Shown here: positions 1 to 12,261 of the stretch, piece after piece
How positions within the stretch are numbered: the first letter of the stretch is position 1
Layout of the letters: every line of letters begins with the position of its first letter
NCBI GenBank assembly: GCA_907163345.1
Contig: CAJQUN010000015.1
Location: 8,402,886 to 8,466,885 of the forward strand
From: Haberlea rhodopensis
Taxonomy: Eukaryota; Streptophyta; Magnoliopsida; Lamiales; Gesneriaceae
Length of the DNA stretch: 64,000 nucleotides
Direction: 5' to 3'
Program-made: the position numbers and the translations under genes
Notes under the pieces: model-generated
Database searches by the model: none
Seen by the model: the letters and a program-made list of their open reading frames with translations, nothing else
Told to the model about the DNA's origin: nothing

Positions 1-418
1 TATACCTACCTATTGGGAATCCTTGGAAGATTCGTTGAGTCTGTTTGTGTGGTGTTAATGTTGGAATCACACCATTGGTCATTAGTTCGTCAATCATCAT
101 TCTCCACTGTGTGAGAAATAACTGGTGATTGACAGTTGTAATTGGGGCTTATGGGTATGTTTGGAGATGCCCGAGCCGAGAACATTGAGTATGCATGTGG
201 TGTTGGTGCTTAGGCATGTATACCAGTGTGTGTTTACGAATGCCAGCATTTTCTTTTGGTACTTGTCGAACAACGGATTAGTATCCTTGGATGAATAAAT
301 CTCTGATGAGAGATTGTGGCATCTTGAGATTGGTAATCTCAACGACACGATGTATTTTGAAGAATAATCGTGAGGTCTGGATCATAAAACGCTATTTTTA
401 GGCATGTTCAGTGCTCGC

Positions 419-635
419 CGATCGATCGGCAATAAGGGCCCGATCGATCGCGCGTAATTCTGAAAAATAGAAAACGATGAACAGTGTTGGCGATCGATTG
501 AGCGAGACTACCGATCGATCGTGGGCGCGTGGCGATGAGTCGGTCACTCTCGCCGATCGATCGCGCGCGAAGGAATTTTGGTGCCAATCTTTGCTGTGGC
601 TCTCGATCGATCGAGGGCTTATGTCCTATCGATCG
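419..635 (+). promoter_or_regulatory. Paired CGATCGATCG palindromes in C-type LTR (3 pairs)
   Basis: Cores at 419-428 and 441-450 (12-nt spacer), 491-500 and 512-521 (11 nt), 604-613 and 626-635 (12 nt), plus a single core at 554-563. The last pair can form a stem CTCTCGATCGAT / ATCGATCGAGAG. The role is unknown. Confidence 0.7.
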
Positions 636-953
636 AGAGGCCCTGCTTCATGGCATATTTTGGGTTGATGTTATGGAATCGATGCATGCTTCGCCCGTAA
701 TTAATTGTGAATTATTAATTGTGTTTAGCACATAATTCATCGGTCACGGGACCCAGGAAAAGTTGGATTCGAACTACGGAATTATAAGGTACGTATAACG
801 TACGAGCATAGCCTTTTATATTATTGCAACTGTGAAATGCATGGTATATGGTATTTGCAATAAATAGATATACATTGAGAATTATAAGGTGTCGCTTTTG
901 AGCGAGCAATGATTGGATGTTGTCGCTGTTGAGCGAACATCGGTTATGACGCC

Positions 954-2527
954 TGATAGGGTTGAATATTACGCGTTTTTATGCTATGATATGTATATGT
1001 TTCGTGTTGATTCTTGGATTATTTTACGATTTATGGTATATATTTCTCTATTTCAGGAATCAATGTTGAAATGTAAGGAAAGGTGAAGAAATCAAGCTAA
1101 AATGATGAAAGAATGAATAAAGTTGAAGAAAAGAGGAAAAACCAGAATCCAAGACACATGTTGCTCATTTATCCTCATATTTCTATATGTTCGAGCCACG
1201 TTTTGGAAATGTGGTCCATATAAAAGTTGTAGAACTTTCTCTTATCTTCGCGTGGACAGCTGATTCATAAAATTCAGAGTTTGTATGAGAAAGTTACGAC
1301 CAAAATACGAAACTCGCCAGAAGCTGAAAAAGGCGAAGAAAACATTCTGGTCTAGCCGATCGATTGAGCAAGCATTTCCGATCGATCGAGAAAGGCTGAA
1401 AAAGCCACGAAATTCTTACTGTGAAGCTTGATCGATCGGCCCTTTTGTCCGGATCGATCGGCGGAAGGAATTTTCAGAAAAATAACTTCCTTATAGAGTT
1501 TGTGTCCAACAAGGAAGTCCTTGATTCCCTTCCCCTATATATTATACACGAAAATTACAACCCAAATCAGACTTTAACCTAGGGAATAGCCTCCACACAC
1601 CCATTCACCATCCAAACCTCACGCCTTCTTCAACCTCCATCCAGAGACGTCCAGCCCCTCTTCACCATCCATCATCACTCATCAACCCTACACCCTATGA
1701 TTTGGAACAAGCCAACAAGATAATCGAAGAGCACGATCGAGAAAGAAGCAAGGAAGGATCGAGAATCAACGAAAGAGTCGACTTGGGAGTTTTCTTTTAC
1801 TTTTCTATTATTGTTTTACATGAATAATTGGATTGTTGTGTTTTTGATGATTGAGAGATATCAATAACATAGTTTTTCCTATTGATTTTGAGATTGAATT
1901 CATATATCTTCTAAGTGCATGTGTTATTGTTCTTAATGCTTTTGAAGGATTGATCACCTTTAAATGATATTTTATTATAATTGAGATCGAGAGATGAAAT
2001 TATAATACGATATAATAATTCATGCCGTGTGTTAAAGATTGAGATCGAGAGATAAAATCACACACGAGTGATAGCTTTGGGTTGTTTAATTTAAAGTTAG
2101 TGGTTTTCATAAAGCTCATTCAACATTAAATTGTTAATTACGTGAACGAGAGTTACTAGTTGCAATTTGATGTTAGACTTAATATAGCTCGAGAGAGTAT
2201 ATTGAATAAATTCGGAAAACCCGTCACCTTAGAGATGTATGAAGAAAAGAATTGTAAGAGTTGGGTAAGGAGAATAATTGTCTTGATAATTCTTTCTTGC
2301 GGATTTTTCTCGTGATCGTCGATTGTTTTGGTTGGATTAGATTAGTTTAATTATTGATTAATTATCGTAGGTTAAATATAGTTAAAAGAAATCTTATTTG
2401 GTAATTACTTGTTAGTCCCTGTGGGTTCGACAATCCGTATCTTCCTATCTATACTAAAACTTGACACCGTGCACTTGCGATCTAAAATCGCTAGATTGGA
2501 AATAATTGTTTCAAATAAAAGCGATCA
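954..2527 (+). repeat. Solo LTR, Athila-type, nested in C-type LTR
   Basis: It starts TGATAGGG, ends GCGATCA and is flanked by perfect 5-bp duplications ACGCC (949-953 and 2528-2532). The undisturbed C LTR at about 25590 reads straight across the insertion point. The 3' end carries the Athila-like tail (TTAGTCCCTGTGGGTTCGAC near 2413, then GTGCACTTGCG) also found in element A. A good TATA box (CTATATATTATA) lies near 1544. No internal region remains, so this is an LTR-LTR recombination product. Its middle resembles B's LTR (the stretch around 1060-1330 matches the reverse complement of 22400-22640). Confidence 0.88.
1357..1460 (+). promoter_or_regulatory. Paired CGATCGATCG-like palindromes upstream of a TATA box
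   Basis: Cores at 1357-1366 and 1379-1388, and at 1429-1438 and 1451-1460, both pairs with 12-nt spacers. They end about 85 bp upstream of the TATA box near 1544, an enhancer-like position. Confidence 0.65.
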
Positions 2528-3365
2528 ACGCCGCCGCTGTTGAGCGTGTGTGGGGTTAAAATGTCGCTATTGTGGAGCGAGAGATGAAATAGAAATATGG
2601 AATCATTGGTTAGATATATGTGATATCTATAGTCATTTGTTTAATGATTTAATCAAATTTGATTATGAAACTGGCATGGAAGGAATGGATTTAGTTAATC
2701 AATGTGATGGTTAACTGGCTTTTGGGAATTTGATGTTTTCGGTTATTTTGAGAACATGAACAACACAGGGGATCCCGGATGAGGATGATACCATCCATGG
2801 AGTATCTTTTAAAATTCATGGCATTTACATTCTGTAAATTATGAACTGTGATATTGTGTTTATTGGATCGGTGGTATTGGTATGCTCACCCCGTGTGGGC
2901 TGTTTCTGTTGGGGCAGGTAGAACAGGTACAGCGGTAGCTCCGGAGTTGAGATCGAGCTAAGGATTGGAGGTGCTTCCAGGACCGAAGTACCAGTGACGG
3001 TATTGAGCACAGTATTTTATACATTAGATACACATATATTTATTGATGCTAGCATGTGAGCACTACTATATGTGTATATGGGTTGTATAAAAGGCAAGGG
3101 TCTTTCTCCTTCATTCATGTGTTGCATGCAATTAACTAAGAAAATTGCTAAATGAATTAAGAATATGTTAGTGTATTATAAGATGCATACTTAAGGGTTG
3201 AGTGGTATGGGGGATTTGAACATTATATGGAATAATGTAAGAAATTTTATTCTTGGTACATTATGCCTTGGTTGCATGTGGTTTTTCCCCCTGATTACAT
3301 GATTGTATGCACTTAACACATGGGTTAATACACTAATAATGGATTAAGGGCTATGGGTCCTTACA

Positions 3366-4429
3366 GCTGGTAATTTCTCACCAACTTCTTTGGGGAAGAT
3401 ATCTCGCCTGACAGTACATATTCCAGCTCCTGAGTCAATGTAAGCTGCAAAAATATTCTGCCCGATATTTTTCATATAACATACCGACGGAGATGTATAT
3501 GGAGAATGGGTTGGTGGTCATCTGATCCTATATATTTTTCCTTCCACCGTGAATTCCATTCTATCTTGCAATCTTTCCCAAAGGTTTATGTTCCTCAAGA
3601 AATTCAATCCCTAGAATAAGTTGTTCTGGGATTCTTCCTGCAGTTCCTTCAATTGTCAAATCAATTTCACCAATTTGAAGGTTTCCTTGATACTTGCCAA
3701 ATGTAGGTTGTTGCAAATAGTAGAGGACATCACAAGGGAATGTATTATCTTTCTCCGTAATGTCAAAAATTATCTGCACTTCCTTCCATCCTTCTGGGCA
3801 TTTCATCTTTCCTGTTGTTTTGAATACATCAGGGATTTTCTGAATTCTGCTCGAGAATGCCTTCTGTTTTTCCTTCTGAAAGTTGCTGATTAACCTATCA
3901 AGTTAGAAAGACATCCTTCTTGGCTCGATCATAAGGCTCCTGCTTCTGTTCAGAACAGGTTGATCTTGTATCCTCATGTCGATCTCTCCTATAGTCGGAG
4001 TATCAATGATGTCCGGCAATACTGCTTTGGCTAAATCCTCAAAGATTCTGGTGACTTCAATGAATCCCTTTCTCAAGAATACTTCTGAATGATGAGTATT
4101 TGAGAGTGCTTATGACACCTTGTAGGTGATGGAGTAAGGTATGTTTCCTTCTTTCATCAACTCATTTCTTTTAATATCTTGATGAAGAGTTAGAACCTTG
4201 TTGAAATCTCGATCCCCCAAATTGTATGCAATTCTATGATAGATGTTGAAAGCCATCCTTCCCACATACAAATTTCATGCAACTGCTCACCAACAAGAAT
4301 CTTTGAGGTTCGGGATTCTCTTGTCGAAGATTGCCAGATTGAGTGGCGAATCAAATTCCTTCCTTGAAAGTTGCCTTTGATGATTACTCTAATGGCTCCA
4401 ATATGAATCCATGAGAGCGTGTTAGCAAC
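3366..4429 (-). pseudogene. Endogenous pararetrovirus fragment: movement protein and protease start
   Basis: This is the minus-strand continuation of the coat-protein fragment at 22736-24300; the two are separated only by element B. From about 4424 down to 3904 a broken frame resembles the 30K-superfamily movement protein of caulimovirids, with an IFDKRI segment near 4320-4345 matching the family's LxDxR-type motif. An open stretch follows (3806-3561, 81 residues, ending with a stop). Near 3425-3436 a DSGA aspartic-protease active-site motif appears in another frame. Stops and frameshifts are scattered throughout, so nothing here is functional. Coat protein before movement protein before protease recalls cavemovirus/solendovirus organisation. 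It is truncated at 3365 by the C-type element; RT and RNase H are not in the window. Confidence 0.6.
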
Positions 4430-5145
4430 TGGTAGCGCTTATTGTGTACACCCAAATTAATCATTCTCAGTTAACAACAAATTAATGTAGCAGTGTAAGA
4501 AGGGTCGATCCCACAGGGAAGTGAGTATCTTTGTGCTAACAAGTATCAAAATGGGGGGTTTTGAGAGTAGTAATTATATAAAATTATATATAATGCAAGA
4601 TTGAAATAAATTAGGAATAAATCAATTAAAGAGAGGTCTCGGTTTCGGTCGACGCTACCATTGAAATTCGATTATTCATTCATCGATTTCTTACATATGT
4701 AATTTTTATGCATGAATATTCACCATTGAAGATTTAGCTCATATCCCACCTTAAGTTTAGTTAAATCGAAAACAGCATCCAAATTTAACCCTTATCTATT
4801 AATCAACCCTAACAACAGCAGTTAAGATTTAAACTAATGATAGCATATGAACAAGTAGGATTAGTGAAGCTAAACAACATAAACAACAACAGTTTAATTT
4901 AGACACAAGTTTTTCCTAGGAATTTAATAACCTCAAAGGAGAGAATTATCAATCGTAGTTGCTTCTCAAATTCAATTAATCAAATAATTAAATTTGATAT
5001 CAAACTTAGCATTAGATTGTATGAAAAATTATTAGGTAGTTAATCTAACAACCAACAATAGAATCATGGCATGAATAACAGAAAAACTTGTGATATTCAC
5101 TAAAAATCACCAATTCAAAATAATAATCTCTTGAATAAATCAAAC

Positions 5146-6584
5146 TGTAATGCCTCGATTTGTTTTATACACGTGTGATATGATTATGGTGTAATTATAT
5201 CAAATGGCGGTATGATAATTGGGGGTTCGGGTGGAACCAAGAATGAAATAATACATGCATGAAATGATATATGGCAAGGAATGAAACATGGTGCAAAATG
5301 ATTTGAATGTAATCAAGTGTAGTAACATATCAAGCAATATAAACTAGTAGGCATTTGAATATGCATGTGAATTTAATTTGAGTTGGAGTTGCATTTGAAT
5401 TTGGAGTTCATCTTCATGTACATGTCACTTAACATGTCATTAACTCCAAATGACATTATATCAAGTGACTTAGGGAGGAGATTCACATAGTTTCTCATTT
5501 TTCACCTACAAAATCCTACACAAGCTCCTCTCCAACTCTTTGAAGTTCCTCTTGGTTTGAGCTTGGAATTCACTTGAGAATTGAGGTAGGAAGTTAAGTG
5601 AAGTGAATTTGTACAATCTTGGTAAGGAATTTATGGTTTTGAACTTGAATTGTGTAGTTGGTGATGAAGCATGTGCATTGGCATATCAAGTATCCATGTG
5701 TGAAATCATAACTTGTTTCTAGGCCAAGAATTTGATGCAGTAATGTTAGAAACATGTTTATATGATCCTAGGGATTTCATGAAATGTGGTTAAATGATAG
5801 GAAGTGTGATGATGTTATGCGATTGATATGATATGAATTGTGTTATGTTGGTATCATATGATTGGTAGTATCATATGCATGTACATTCATGGATATCATG
5901 CATTTGAGATGGATGAGGTATATATGTTGCATTAGAGGTATATGCCTGGTTTGGGTATATGCTCGGGTATGCGACGTTAGCATTAGAGATATACGCCTGG
6001 TTTGGGTATATGCTCGGGTATGCTACATATACTTGGTATGAGAGATATACGTCGGTTTTTGGGTATATGCTCTGTCATGTGAGGACGATACAATGATATG
6101 TGTTGCTAATATGAAGATGTGAGATGATTTCACTGACATATTGAGCGGAAATTGACATATCATCTTAGTTTCGTGATAATAGGATGTGTGATGAGACATG
6201 TCATGACATAGTTGCATTTGTTGATGCATGAGACAGACATTCACATTGGATATGATTATTATTGCTTTATCATTGATATTGTGTTTTGATATTGCACTGA
6301 AATAATTGTTATCTATACTCACGTTGTGTGAATGTTTCTGTAGGGTTTCATAGACGTGGGGAGCGTGAGTCATGATTTCCGCTGCGAGGAGAACCACTGC
6401 ATAGGGGTTATCTTGGAGTAGGTTGTTACTTGTACATGTGATGTATAGTTGGTTAGGGTTTTGTAAACCTTGTAACAACATAACTAGTAAGATACTCTTA
6501 ATCAGTGTATGTTTTTTACTTAATTCAGACTCACATATGTATGTTAACGTGATATTTAATGGATTAAGTGACGAGGACCCCACA
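5146..6584 (+). repeat. Solo LTR X, chromovirus-like ends
   Basis: TGTAATGCC...GACCCCACA, 1439 bp, flanked by perfect duplications CAAAC (5141-5145 and 6585-6589). B's right LTR reads continuously across this point near 21980. The ends and general layout resemble chromovirus LTRs such as family G (start TGTGATATCCCC, end GGGGTCTCACA). No internal sequence and no long reading frame of its own. Confidence 0.85.
5930..6076 (+). repeat. Short tandem repeat in LTR X
   Basis: About two and a half copies of a unit near 57 bp built on GGTATATGCCTGGTTTGGGT and GTATATGCTCGGGTATG. No coding content. Confidence 0.7.
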
Positions 6585-7002
6585 CAAACTCCATTGGTTT
6601 TGTCTTCCTCAACCTAGATGATGAGTTTAGCTACTCATAATCAATGCAAAAATAACAAAATAATGTAGAAAAAACATAAACAATAACTAAGACAAACTAG
6701 AATAGTCGCCACGCGTCGAGGTTGCAATCCCGTCTTTGTGTCGATTCTTCAATCCGTCTTCAAAATTTCAAAGTAAATTTTTATTCTAAGTCTAAACTAC
6801 GAATAATAGTCTGAATAATGGTCTAGGAGGCTGATATTTTTGAGTTATAGAGGTTAGGAGGCTGATGAGGTAGATTAGAGCCCATGTAGGAAGGAAAGAA
6901 ATCATGTTTCCATGTTTTTCAAAACTCCGGGCGATGGATCTAGCAAAGGGGGTGATCAATCGAGCTGGACAGTATAATTTTCGTGACTTTTTTAGCCTTG
7001 AT

Positions 7003-7034
7003 CGATCGATCGAGCATTTCTGCTCGATCGATCG
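7003..7034. promoter_or_regulatory. Palindrome pair in element B left LTR
   Basis: Cores 7003-7012 and 7025-7034 with a 12-nt spacer. The inner flanks are complementary (AGCA / TGCT), giving a 14-bp perfect stem with a 4-nt loop. Confidence 0.65.
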
Positions 7035-7372
7035 CCAGCTCCAGAATATTTTCGCTCATTTTTCAGCTTTTGGCGATCGACTTGCATTGGTCATAACTTC
7101 TTCATACTACCTTTGAATTAAGCGAATTAGCTGTCAACGCGTAGATAACCGAAAGTTCTACAACTTTTATATGGACCATATTCCCAAAATAGGTCTCGAA
7201 CATGAATAAAATTGAGGAGAAAAGAGTGACGTGTGTCCTGGATTCCAGTTTTTCCTCTTTTCTTCAACTTTCTTCCTTCTTCCATCATTTTAGCTCGATT
7301 TTTTCATCTTTTCCTACATATTACCAAATGTATGATTAAGAACCATAAAAATCAAGTTAACCCTTAAATCAT

Positions 7373-8864
7373 TGATAGGCTTAGATATTACGTGTTTTTA
7401 GCTGTAATTTCTTACCGTTTTTTGTACTTTTTCCATGATGAAATTACGCTTTTTGGATTTATTTGTTCGTTTCTGGAAAATATGTCGGAAATGGTAGAAA
7501 TGAGCTAAAATGAAGAAAACGGGTGAAATCGAGGCGAAAAAGAGAAAAAGAGAAGAATTCAGATTTTTTTAAAGCATCGATCGGTCGAGAATATTTCTCG
7601 ATCGATCGGTCGAGGCAGAGAACTCAGCAACAAGTTTATCAAAGTGTCGATCGATCGGAACCAAAATTTCGATCGATTGATCGAGGCAGAGAGTTTAAAA
7701 TGCTGAAGTTAATAGTGCACCGATCGATCGGAAAATCCTTTCGATCGATCGACACGCTAATTTTAAAAAATCTTATCTTCCATATTTGATGGATTCTCGT
7801 TGGTTTAAATGGTAAATCTTTTCCATATCAAAGAGATATCATATCAGAAGGGAGAGGAGGCCGAAAGAAAAGCAAGGAGAACCCTAGTAGCCGCCGAGAA
7901 GAACCCGAGGAAAAAGCCATCTTCCTCCGTTCTCCGCCCGAGCTTGAGCGAGACGTTTCCAGAGTGCAAGGAAGGAGCAAGAGAAGAGTTTACGGTGCAA
8001 CGCACGGATTTGTTCCACGTTTATCGTATTTCTAAACTCTTATTTATTTGATTTTCATATTCATTTGATGTTTTTGAGGTCGAGAGACAATTAAACATCT
8101 CATTTATCTGATTTGAATTGAATTGAGTTTATTTTATCGAGTTTGAGTACAATTGTGTTTGAGTTATTGATTCGAATGTGTTTGAGTGGATTGATTTCTT
8201 ATTGTTCATGAATTATATGCTTAATGATATCAAAGCCTAGCTAACTTTGATTGAATTTGTGAGTTATAACCGAGATCGAGAGATAACGTTATAATACGCA
8301 ACAATAATTCATGATGTATGTTTAAGATTGAGATCGAGAGATAAAATCACATACGTGAGCACTTTGAATCGAGAGATTTAGAGTAATTAGGTTTTGAAGA
8401 TTTATGCAACATCGGATTAGTAAATAAGTGAACGAGAGTTACTTGTTCTAATTTGATATTAGTTTCTATACAACTCGAGAGAGTGTATTGAATAACAGCG
8501 AAAACCTTTCACCTTAAGAATCGATTGTTTAGTAGTTGCTTATTTAAACGAATCATTGACGAAAATACAGTTGAACGAAGAGCTAGATAAATTTCTCGAG
8601 CGAAATTCCTTTGCATATCCGGAAGCCATTTATTTTATTTATTCTTGTTTTATTTGGATTCTTTAGTTCTAAATTTGCATTAGTTAATCTACCATTTTTA
8701 ATCGTAGGCTAAATATAATTTTACTAGTTTTATTTGGTACTTATACGTTAGTCCCTGTGGATTCGACAACCCTTACTTTCATTTAACTATACTTAAACTT
8801 GACAACCGTGCACTTGCGGTAGAATCGCTACAAAGAAATTTTCTGTTTAAAAAATAAGCGGTCA
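7373..8864 (+). repeat. Element A 5' LTR
   Basis: 1492 bp, TGATAGGC...GCGGTCA. It ends with the Athila-type tail TTAGTCCCTGTGGATTCGAC followed by GTGCACTTGCGG. Contains three palindrome pairs. The 80-codon open stretch at 7809-8051 is judged non-coding LTR sequence. Confidence 0.9.
7578..7751. promoter_or_regulatory. Three palindrome-pair hairpins in A 5' LTR
   Basis: Cores: 7578-7587 with 7599-7608 (11-nt spacer), 7648-7657 with 7670-7679 (12 nt), 7721-7730 with 7742-7751 (11 nt). The spacers begin and end with complementary bases (AGAA...TTCT, GAA...TTT, GAAA...TTT), so each pair extends into a hairpin with a very small loop. Confidence 0.72.
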
Positions 8865-8870
8865 AGTTTT

Positions 8871-8888
8871 TGGCGCCGTTGCCGGGGA
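8871..8888 (+). other. Primer-binding site, tRNA-Asp, element A
   Basis: TGGCGCCGTTGCCGGGGA, complementary over 18 nt to the 3' end of plant tRNA-Asp, six bases after the 5' LTR. This primer is typical of Athila-type elements. Confidence 0.9.
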
Positions 8889-10036
8889 CTAACTGTATAA
8901 TATCATACGAGATTAGTTAATTGTAATTTAGTCAATTTGTATTATTTCATTTTTGTTTTTCTTTTTCGTTTTCGTTAGTTGTTTTTTTGTTTTTGATTTT
9001 GTATTTTTGTTGTTGTCTCCTTTTGTCTGATCCAGTACAGGAACCATTTCTCTAGTGCATGCTCAGAAGAGAGGAACCCATTCTCGAGCCATTTGATCCT
9101 GAAATAGAGAGAACTCTACTTAGAAGACTACGAGAAGCTCGAGCAATGGCCGACAATAACGAAGCACAAAACCCGAGATCGATGATGGACTTTGCACAGC
9201 CAGCATTTCGTGGATCTTTATCCAGCATTACTAGGCCGACAATCCAGACGAATAACTTCGAGATCAATCCTGCAATTATCCAAATGATACAGCACTCTGT
9301 AATGTTTGGGGGAGCTGCCACTGACGATCCAACACTCACATCTCCAACTTCTTGGAGATCTGTGACACTTTTAAACATAATGGCGTCTCCGACGACGCGA
9401 TCAGGTTAAGGCTTTTCCCTTTTTCATTGAGAGACAAAGCTAAATCTTGGTTAAATTCATTACCTGCGGGATCGATTACAACATGTGTAAGGCCTCTCTA
9501 CCTTAACAGTGAAATTAAGACATAAATAGGGCTAAACATGCATTAAAGACATCTTAGGGTTCCGGTTGTAGATTTGAGCTAATAAGATTACAGGTCAAAA
9601 TAAAACTTCAACAGTTGATTAATTACATTCTCAATAATGAATGTTAAGGCGATAGCATTATACTACTCCTAGAGTAGAGACTATCCAAAAACCCTATATC
9701 CTATCTTCTTTCATGCCCTTTTTAGCTCACAGCCTCAACCCGACCCTCAGCCCTTTGGTCCAAAAGTGTACCTACAGGAACAATTCACCATGAGCATATA
9801 CATCACCATTTAACACAAATCAACATAATGAAATAGTTAAGCGCATGAGGCGATTAATAGATATGCTCCTTGGTTTACCACATTAGCACATTTCATGGTT
9901 GTTCCTGTTTCATAAACTCATGCACAAATCATTAGTTCACAATATAATGCTCGATATCACGTTCCAGTTATAACCACAATATTCCACATAAATCACTAGA
10001 ATTGTGACTGTTCCGGTCCCAATACAACAGCGGAAT

Positions 10037-10200
10037 TTTAGGACCACTCGCTTCGACATATAGCGGCATCATATGATATCCCTCGCTTCGACAATGACAG
10101 TGGCATGTTACCTCGCTTAGACATGACAGCGGCAAATATCATACTACCATCGCTTCATATGACAGCGGCAAGTACCTCCCTCGCTCGGAGATAAAGGCTA
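10037..10200 (-). repeat. CCGCT...AGCGAGG hairpin array in G1
   Basis: Five irregular units alternating CTCGCTTCGACA-like and AGCGGCA-like blocks. Read on the minus strand each gives GCCGCT..AAGCGAG, a short hairpin. Same motif family as in G2, E and C. Confidence 0.55.
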
Positions 10201-10535
10201 CCGGAACATTCATCAATTCTACCACAATAATCAAACACAACAGTTGATTCCATTATCACACCATATCACTATCATTTCACGTATACCACCACATGTAAGG
10301 ATTCACTATCCACGATATACATAATCAAGGCGTAACACGTTTTACCGTCCGATGCTCGTACGTCTCACTACGTACCTTGGTTTCAAAAGTGGAGAAGTTG
10401 TATAACTTTATCTCCTAGATGTTGTTGGTACCTGGGATGGTTCTACACAACCATACAATTCAATATTAGAAGCCAATTATAGTCCAATATCCAAAAATTC
10501 CACAAAATAATCAAATCACACATTTGTGTGTCTCG

Positions 10536-10679
10536 CGATCGATCGCCAAAATGCCCCGATCGATCGCGAGATCACACTGTCCGATTCTGAAAAATTTGGC
10601 CTTCGGCGATCGATCGCCAAAGGCTTCTGGAGCCTACTGCTGGCTCGCGATCGATCGCCAAAAATGGGTGATCGATCGC
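10536..10679. promoter_or_regulatory. Palindrome-pair module in G1
   Basis: Cores 10536-10545 and 10557-10566 with an 11-nt spacer and outer arms CTCG / CGAG, giving a perfect 14-bp stem. A single core sits at 10607-10616, and a further pair at 10648-10657 and about 10670-10678 (12 nt). Confidence 0.72.
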
Positions 10680-12261
10680 CAGCCTCTGAACATCGAAAAT
10701 CACCAATTTTGCACATTAAAACCTTCACCAACCTCAACAACACTTATACCAACAACTCAAAAACATTAAAACACTTTAAACCTTCACCAAACATCATTAA
10801 ACCACCCAAAAATCTAACATCCTACCAAAATCATACCAACCCAAACAAACCCAATTCAAAACCATTCAAAACCATTCCAAACTCAATCCAAACACTACAA
10901 AAACAACAAGGAGTGATATATACACATCCTAGGTCTTAAATCTTACCAAGAATCACAAGGGTAAAGCTTTTGCAAGAACTTCTCTCCCACCTTGAAGCCA
11001 AAAACGAGTTTGAAGGGAAAAGAGGGTTTTGGGGAAATGATTTGGGGATTTTTGAGTGTAAAGGTAAAGTGAATAAAGGTAGTGGGGTAAAGGGTTAAAA
11101 AGCTTTAATTAAACTTGTACCCCAACAATTTGCATGATGTATAAAATACCCCAACATGGTATTTTAAAAGCGTTTCACCATAATGCACCAAAATCCCAAT
11201 TAAATACATGTTTCATCAAATAATTAACCACCAACACATTTAAGCCATTGAAACGCCCAATTCCCCAACATGCATAACATGCACCCTAAAATGCTCTATC
11301 GGGTCACACCCACCTGTGACTAAGCATTTCCACATGGTAATTAATTCTAACACATAAAGCAATTATCACCATGATTAATCATATTAACATAATTAATGCC
11401 TTAAATGCAATGAATCATTTCGGGGACATCACAACATGGGAGGGGATGACTAAAGCATTATTATCAAAGTATTTCCCCCCTTCCAAGACGGCAAAAATGC
11501 GGAACAATATCACCACGTTCGGGCAATTCGACCCCGAGAGTTTATATGAGGCGTGGGATCGTTTCAAAGATTTATTGAGAAGATGCCCACATCACGGTCT
11601 ACCTATCTGGCGGCAGGTACAGACTTTTTACAATGGTTTGTTTTCTGCTAACCAATCAATGATAGATGCAGCATCTGGGGGATCGATCATGCGGAAGACA
11701 CCGGAAGAAGCGTATGACTTATTGGAGGAAATGGCGTCCAACAGCTATCAGTGGCAATCAGAAAGGAACACGCCACAGAAACCAATAGGAGTCCATCAAG
11801 TGGACGAAATTACTGACATTTCGGCTCAGTTGGAAGCTATGAACCGGAAGATAGATAGCATGGGTGCAGCAGCGATGCAAGCTCAAGCTGTCTTCTGTGA
11901 TTTATGTGGAGGCGGTCATCCGAGCATTGAGTGCCAAGCAGGTAACCAATTTAATCAAACTACTGAAGCTGTGAATTTCATAGGGAACAGACAGCAAAAC
12001 AATCCATACTCGAACTCATACAACCCGGGGTGGAGGAACCACCCAAATCTGAGGTGGTCAAACCAAGAGAATGTGTTGAATCCACAACCACAGTCGGGGT
12101 TCACACAAAAGCCGAGTATGGAGGAGCTGATGGCCAAACTGATTTCGTCGACTGAGGTGGGGATGCAGACTCAGGATGCATCTATTAAGAACCTGGAAGT
12201 GCAGATGGGGCAGCTGTCAACGTTGATTTCTGGAAGGACACAAGCAAGAATCCGTGTGTGA

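Larger units (their letters stand above)
1..3365 (+). mobile_element. Partial element C relative: internal tail plus 3' LTR, LARD-like
   Basis: Bases 1 to about 375 match the internal region of element C near 29218-29590. The match then jumps to the equivalent of about 31005 in C's 3' LTR, so roughly 1.4 kb (internal end, polypurine tract, first part of the LTR) is deleted. The LTR ends at 3365 in ..GGTCCTTACA, like both C LTRs. It is interrupted by a solo LTR at 954-2527. No coding capacity is seen. The following GCTGG (3366-3370) is the likely target duplication; its partner would lie left of the window. The element is inserted in the pararetrovirus remnant near the protease start. Confidence 0.75.
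9486..11433 (-). repeat. Solo LTR G1, chromovirus-type
   Basis: 1948 bp. Plus-strand ends TGTAAGGCC...GGGACATCACA; duplications ACATG (9481-9485 and 11434-11438). On the minus strand it begins TGTGATGTCCCCG and matches the 3' LTR of element E (58005-59927) in organisation: palindrome pairs, GTACGT blocks, AGCG arrays, terminal CCTTACA. It was inserted in A's gag and reduced to one LTR by recombination. Confidence 0.9.
9059..12261 (+). pseudogene. gag: Element A gag, frameshifted and split by a solo LTR
   Basis: Gag structural protein. The N-terminal part is open from 9059. Between about 9320 and 9350 the frame shifts: the expected gag sequence (..LRLFPFSLRDKAKSWL..) continues in the next frame to 9480. 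It is then broken by a 1948-bp solo LTR plus duplication and resumes at 11434 with WEGMTKALLSKYFPPSKTAK, the conserved Retrotrans_gag core. A CCHC-like knuckle (CDLCGGGHPSIEC) lies near 11900-11935, followed by the tail motif LEVQMGQL and a stop at 12261. The ATG at 11371 lies inside the solo LTR and is not the original start. No protease domain follows. Confidence 0.8.

Noticed and set aside
419..635. CRISPR-like array reading of the regularly spaced CGATCGATCG cores
   Set aside because: Plant nuclear context, repeats only 10 bp and palindromic, spacers conserved in length but too short, no cas genes.
6023..6583. 186-codon minus-strand open stretch in solo LTR X
   Set aside because: Low-complexity translation of LTR DNA, with no homologous domain recognised and its limits set by the LTR.
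7523..7789. Open stretches rich in SIDRS/RSIDR repeats across palindrome regions (also 477-668, 10526-10939, 17147-17756)
   Set aside because: They are translations of the CGATCGATCG motif, which is open in several frames on both strands; not proteins.
7809..8051. 80-codon open stretch present in both LTRs of element A (also 14122-14364), differing by one residue
   Set aside because: Conservation is explained by the LTRs being duplicated copies of one sequence at insertion; no domain, and it lies in LTR leader sequence.
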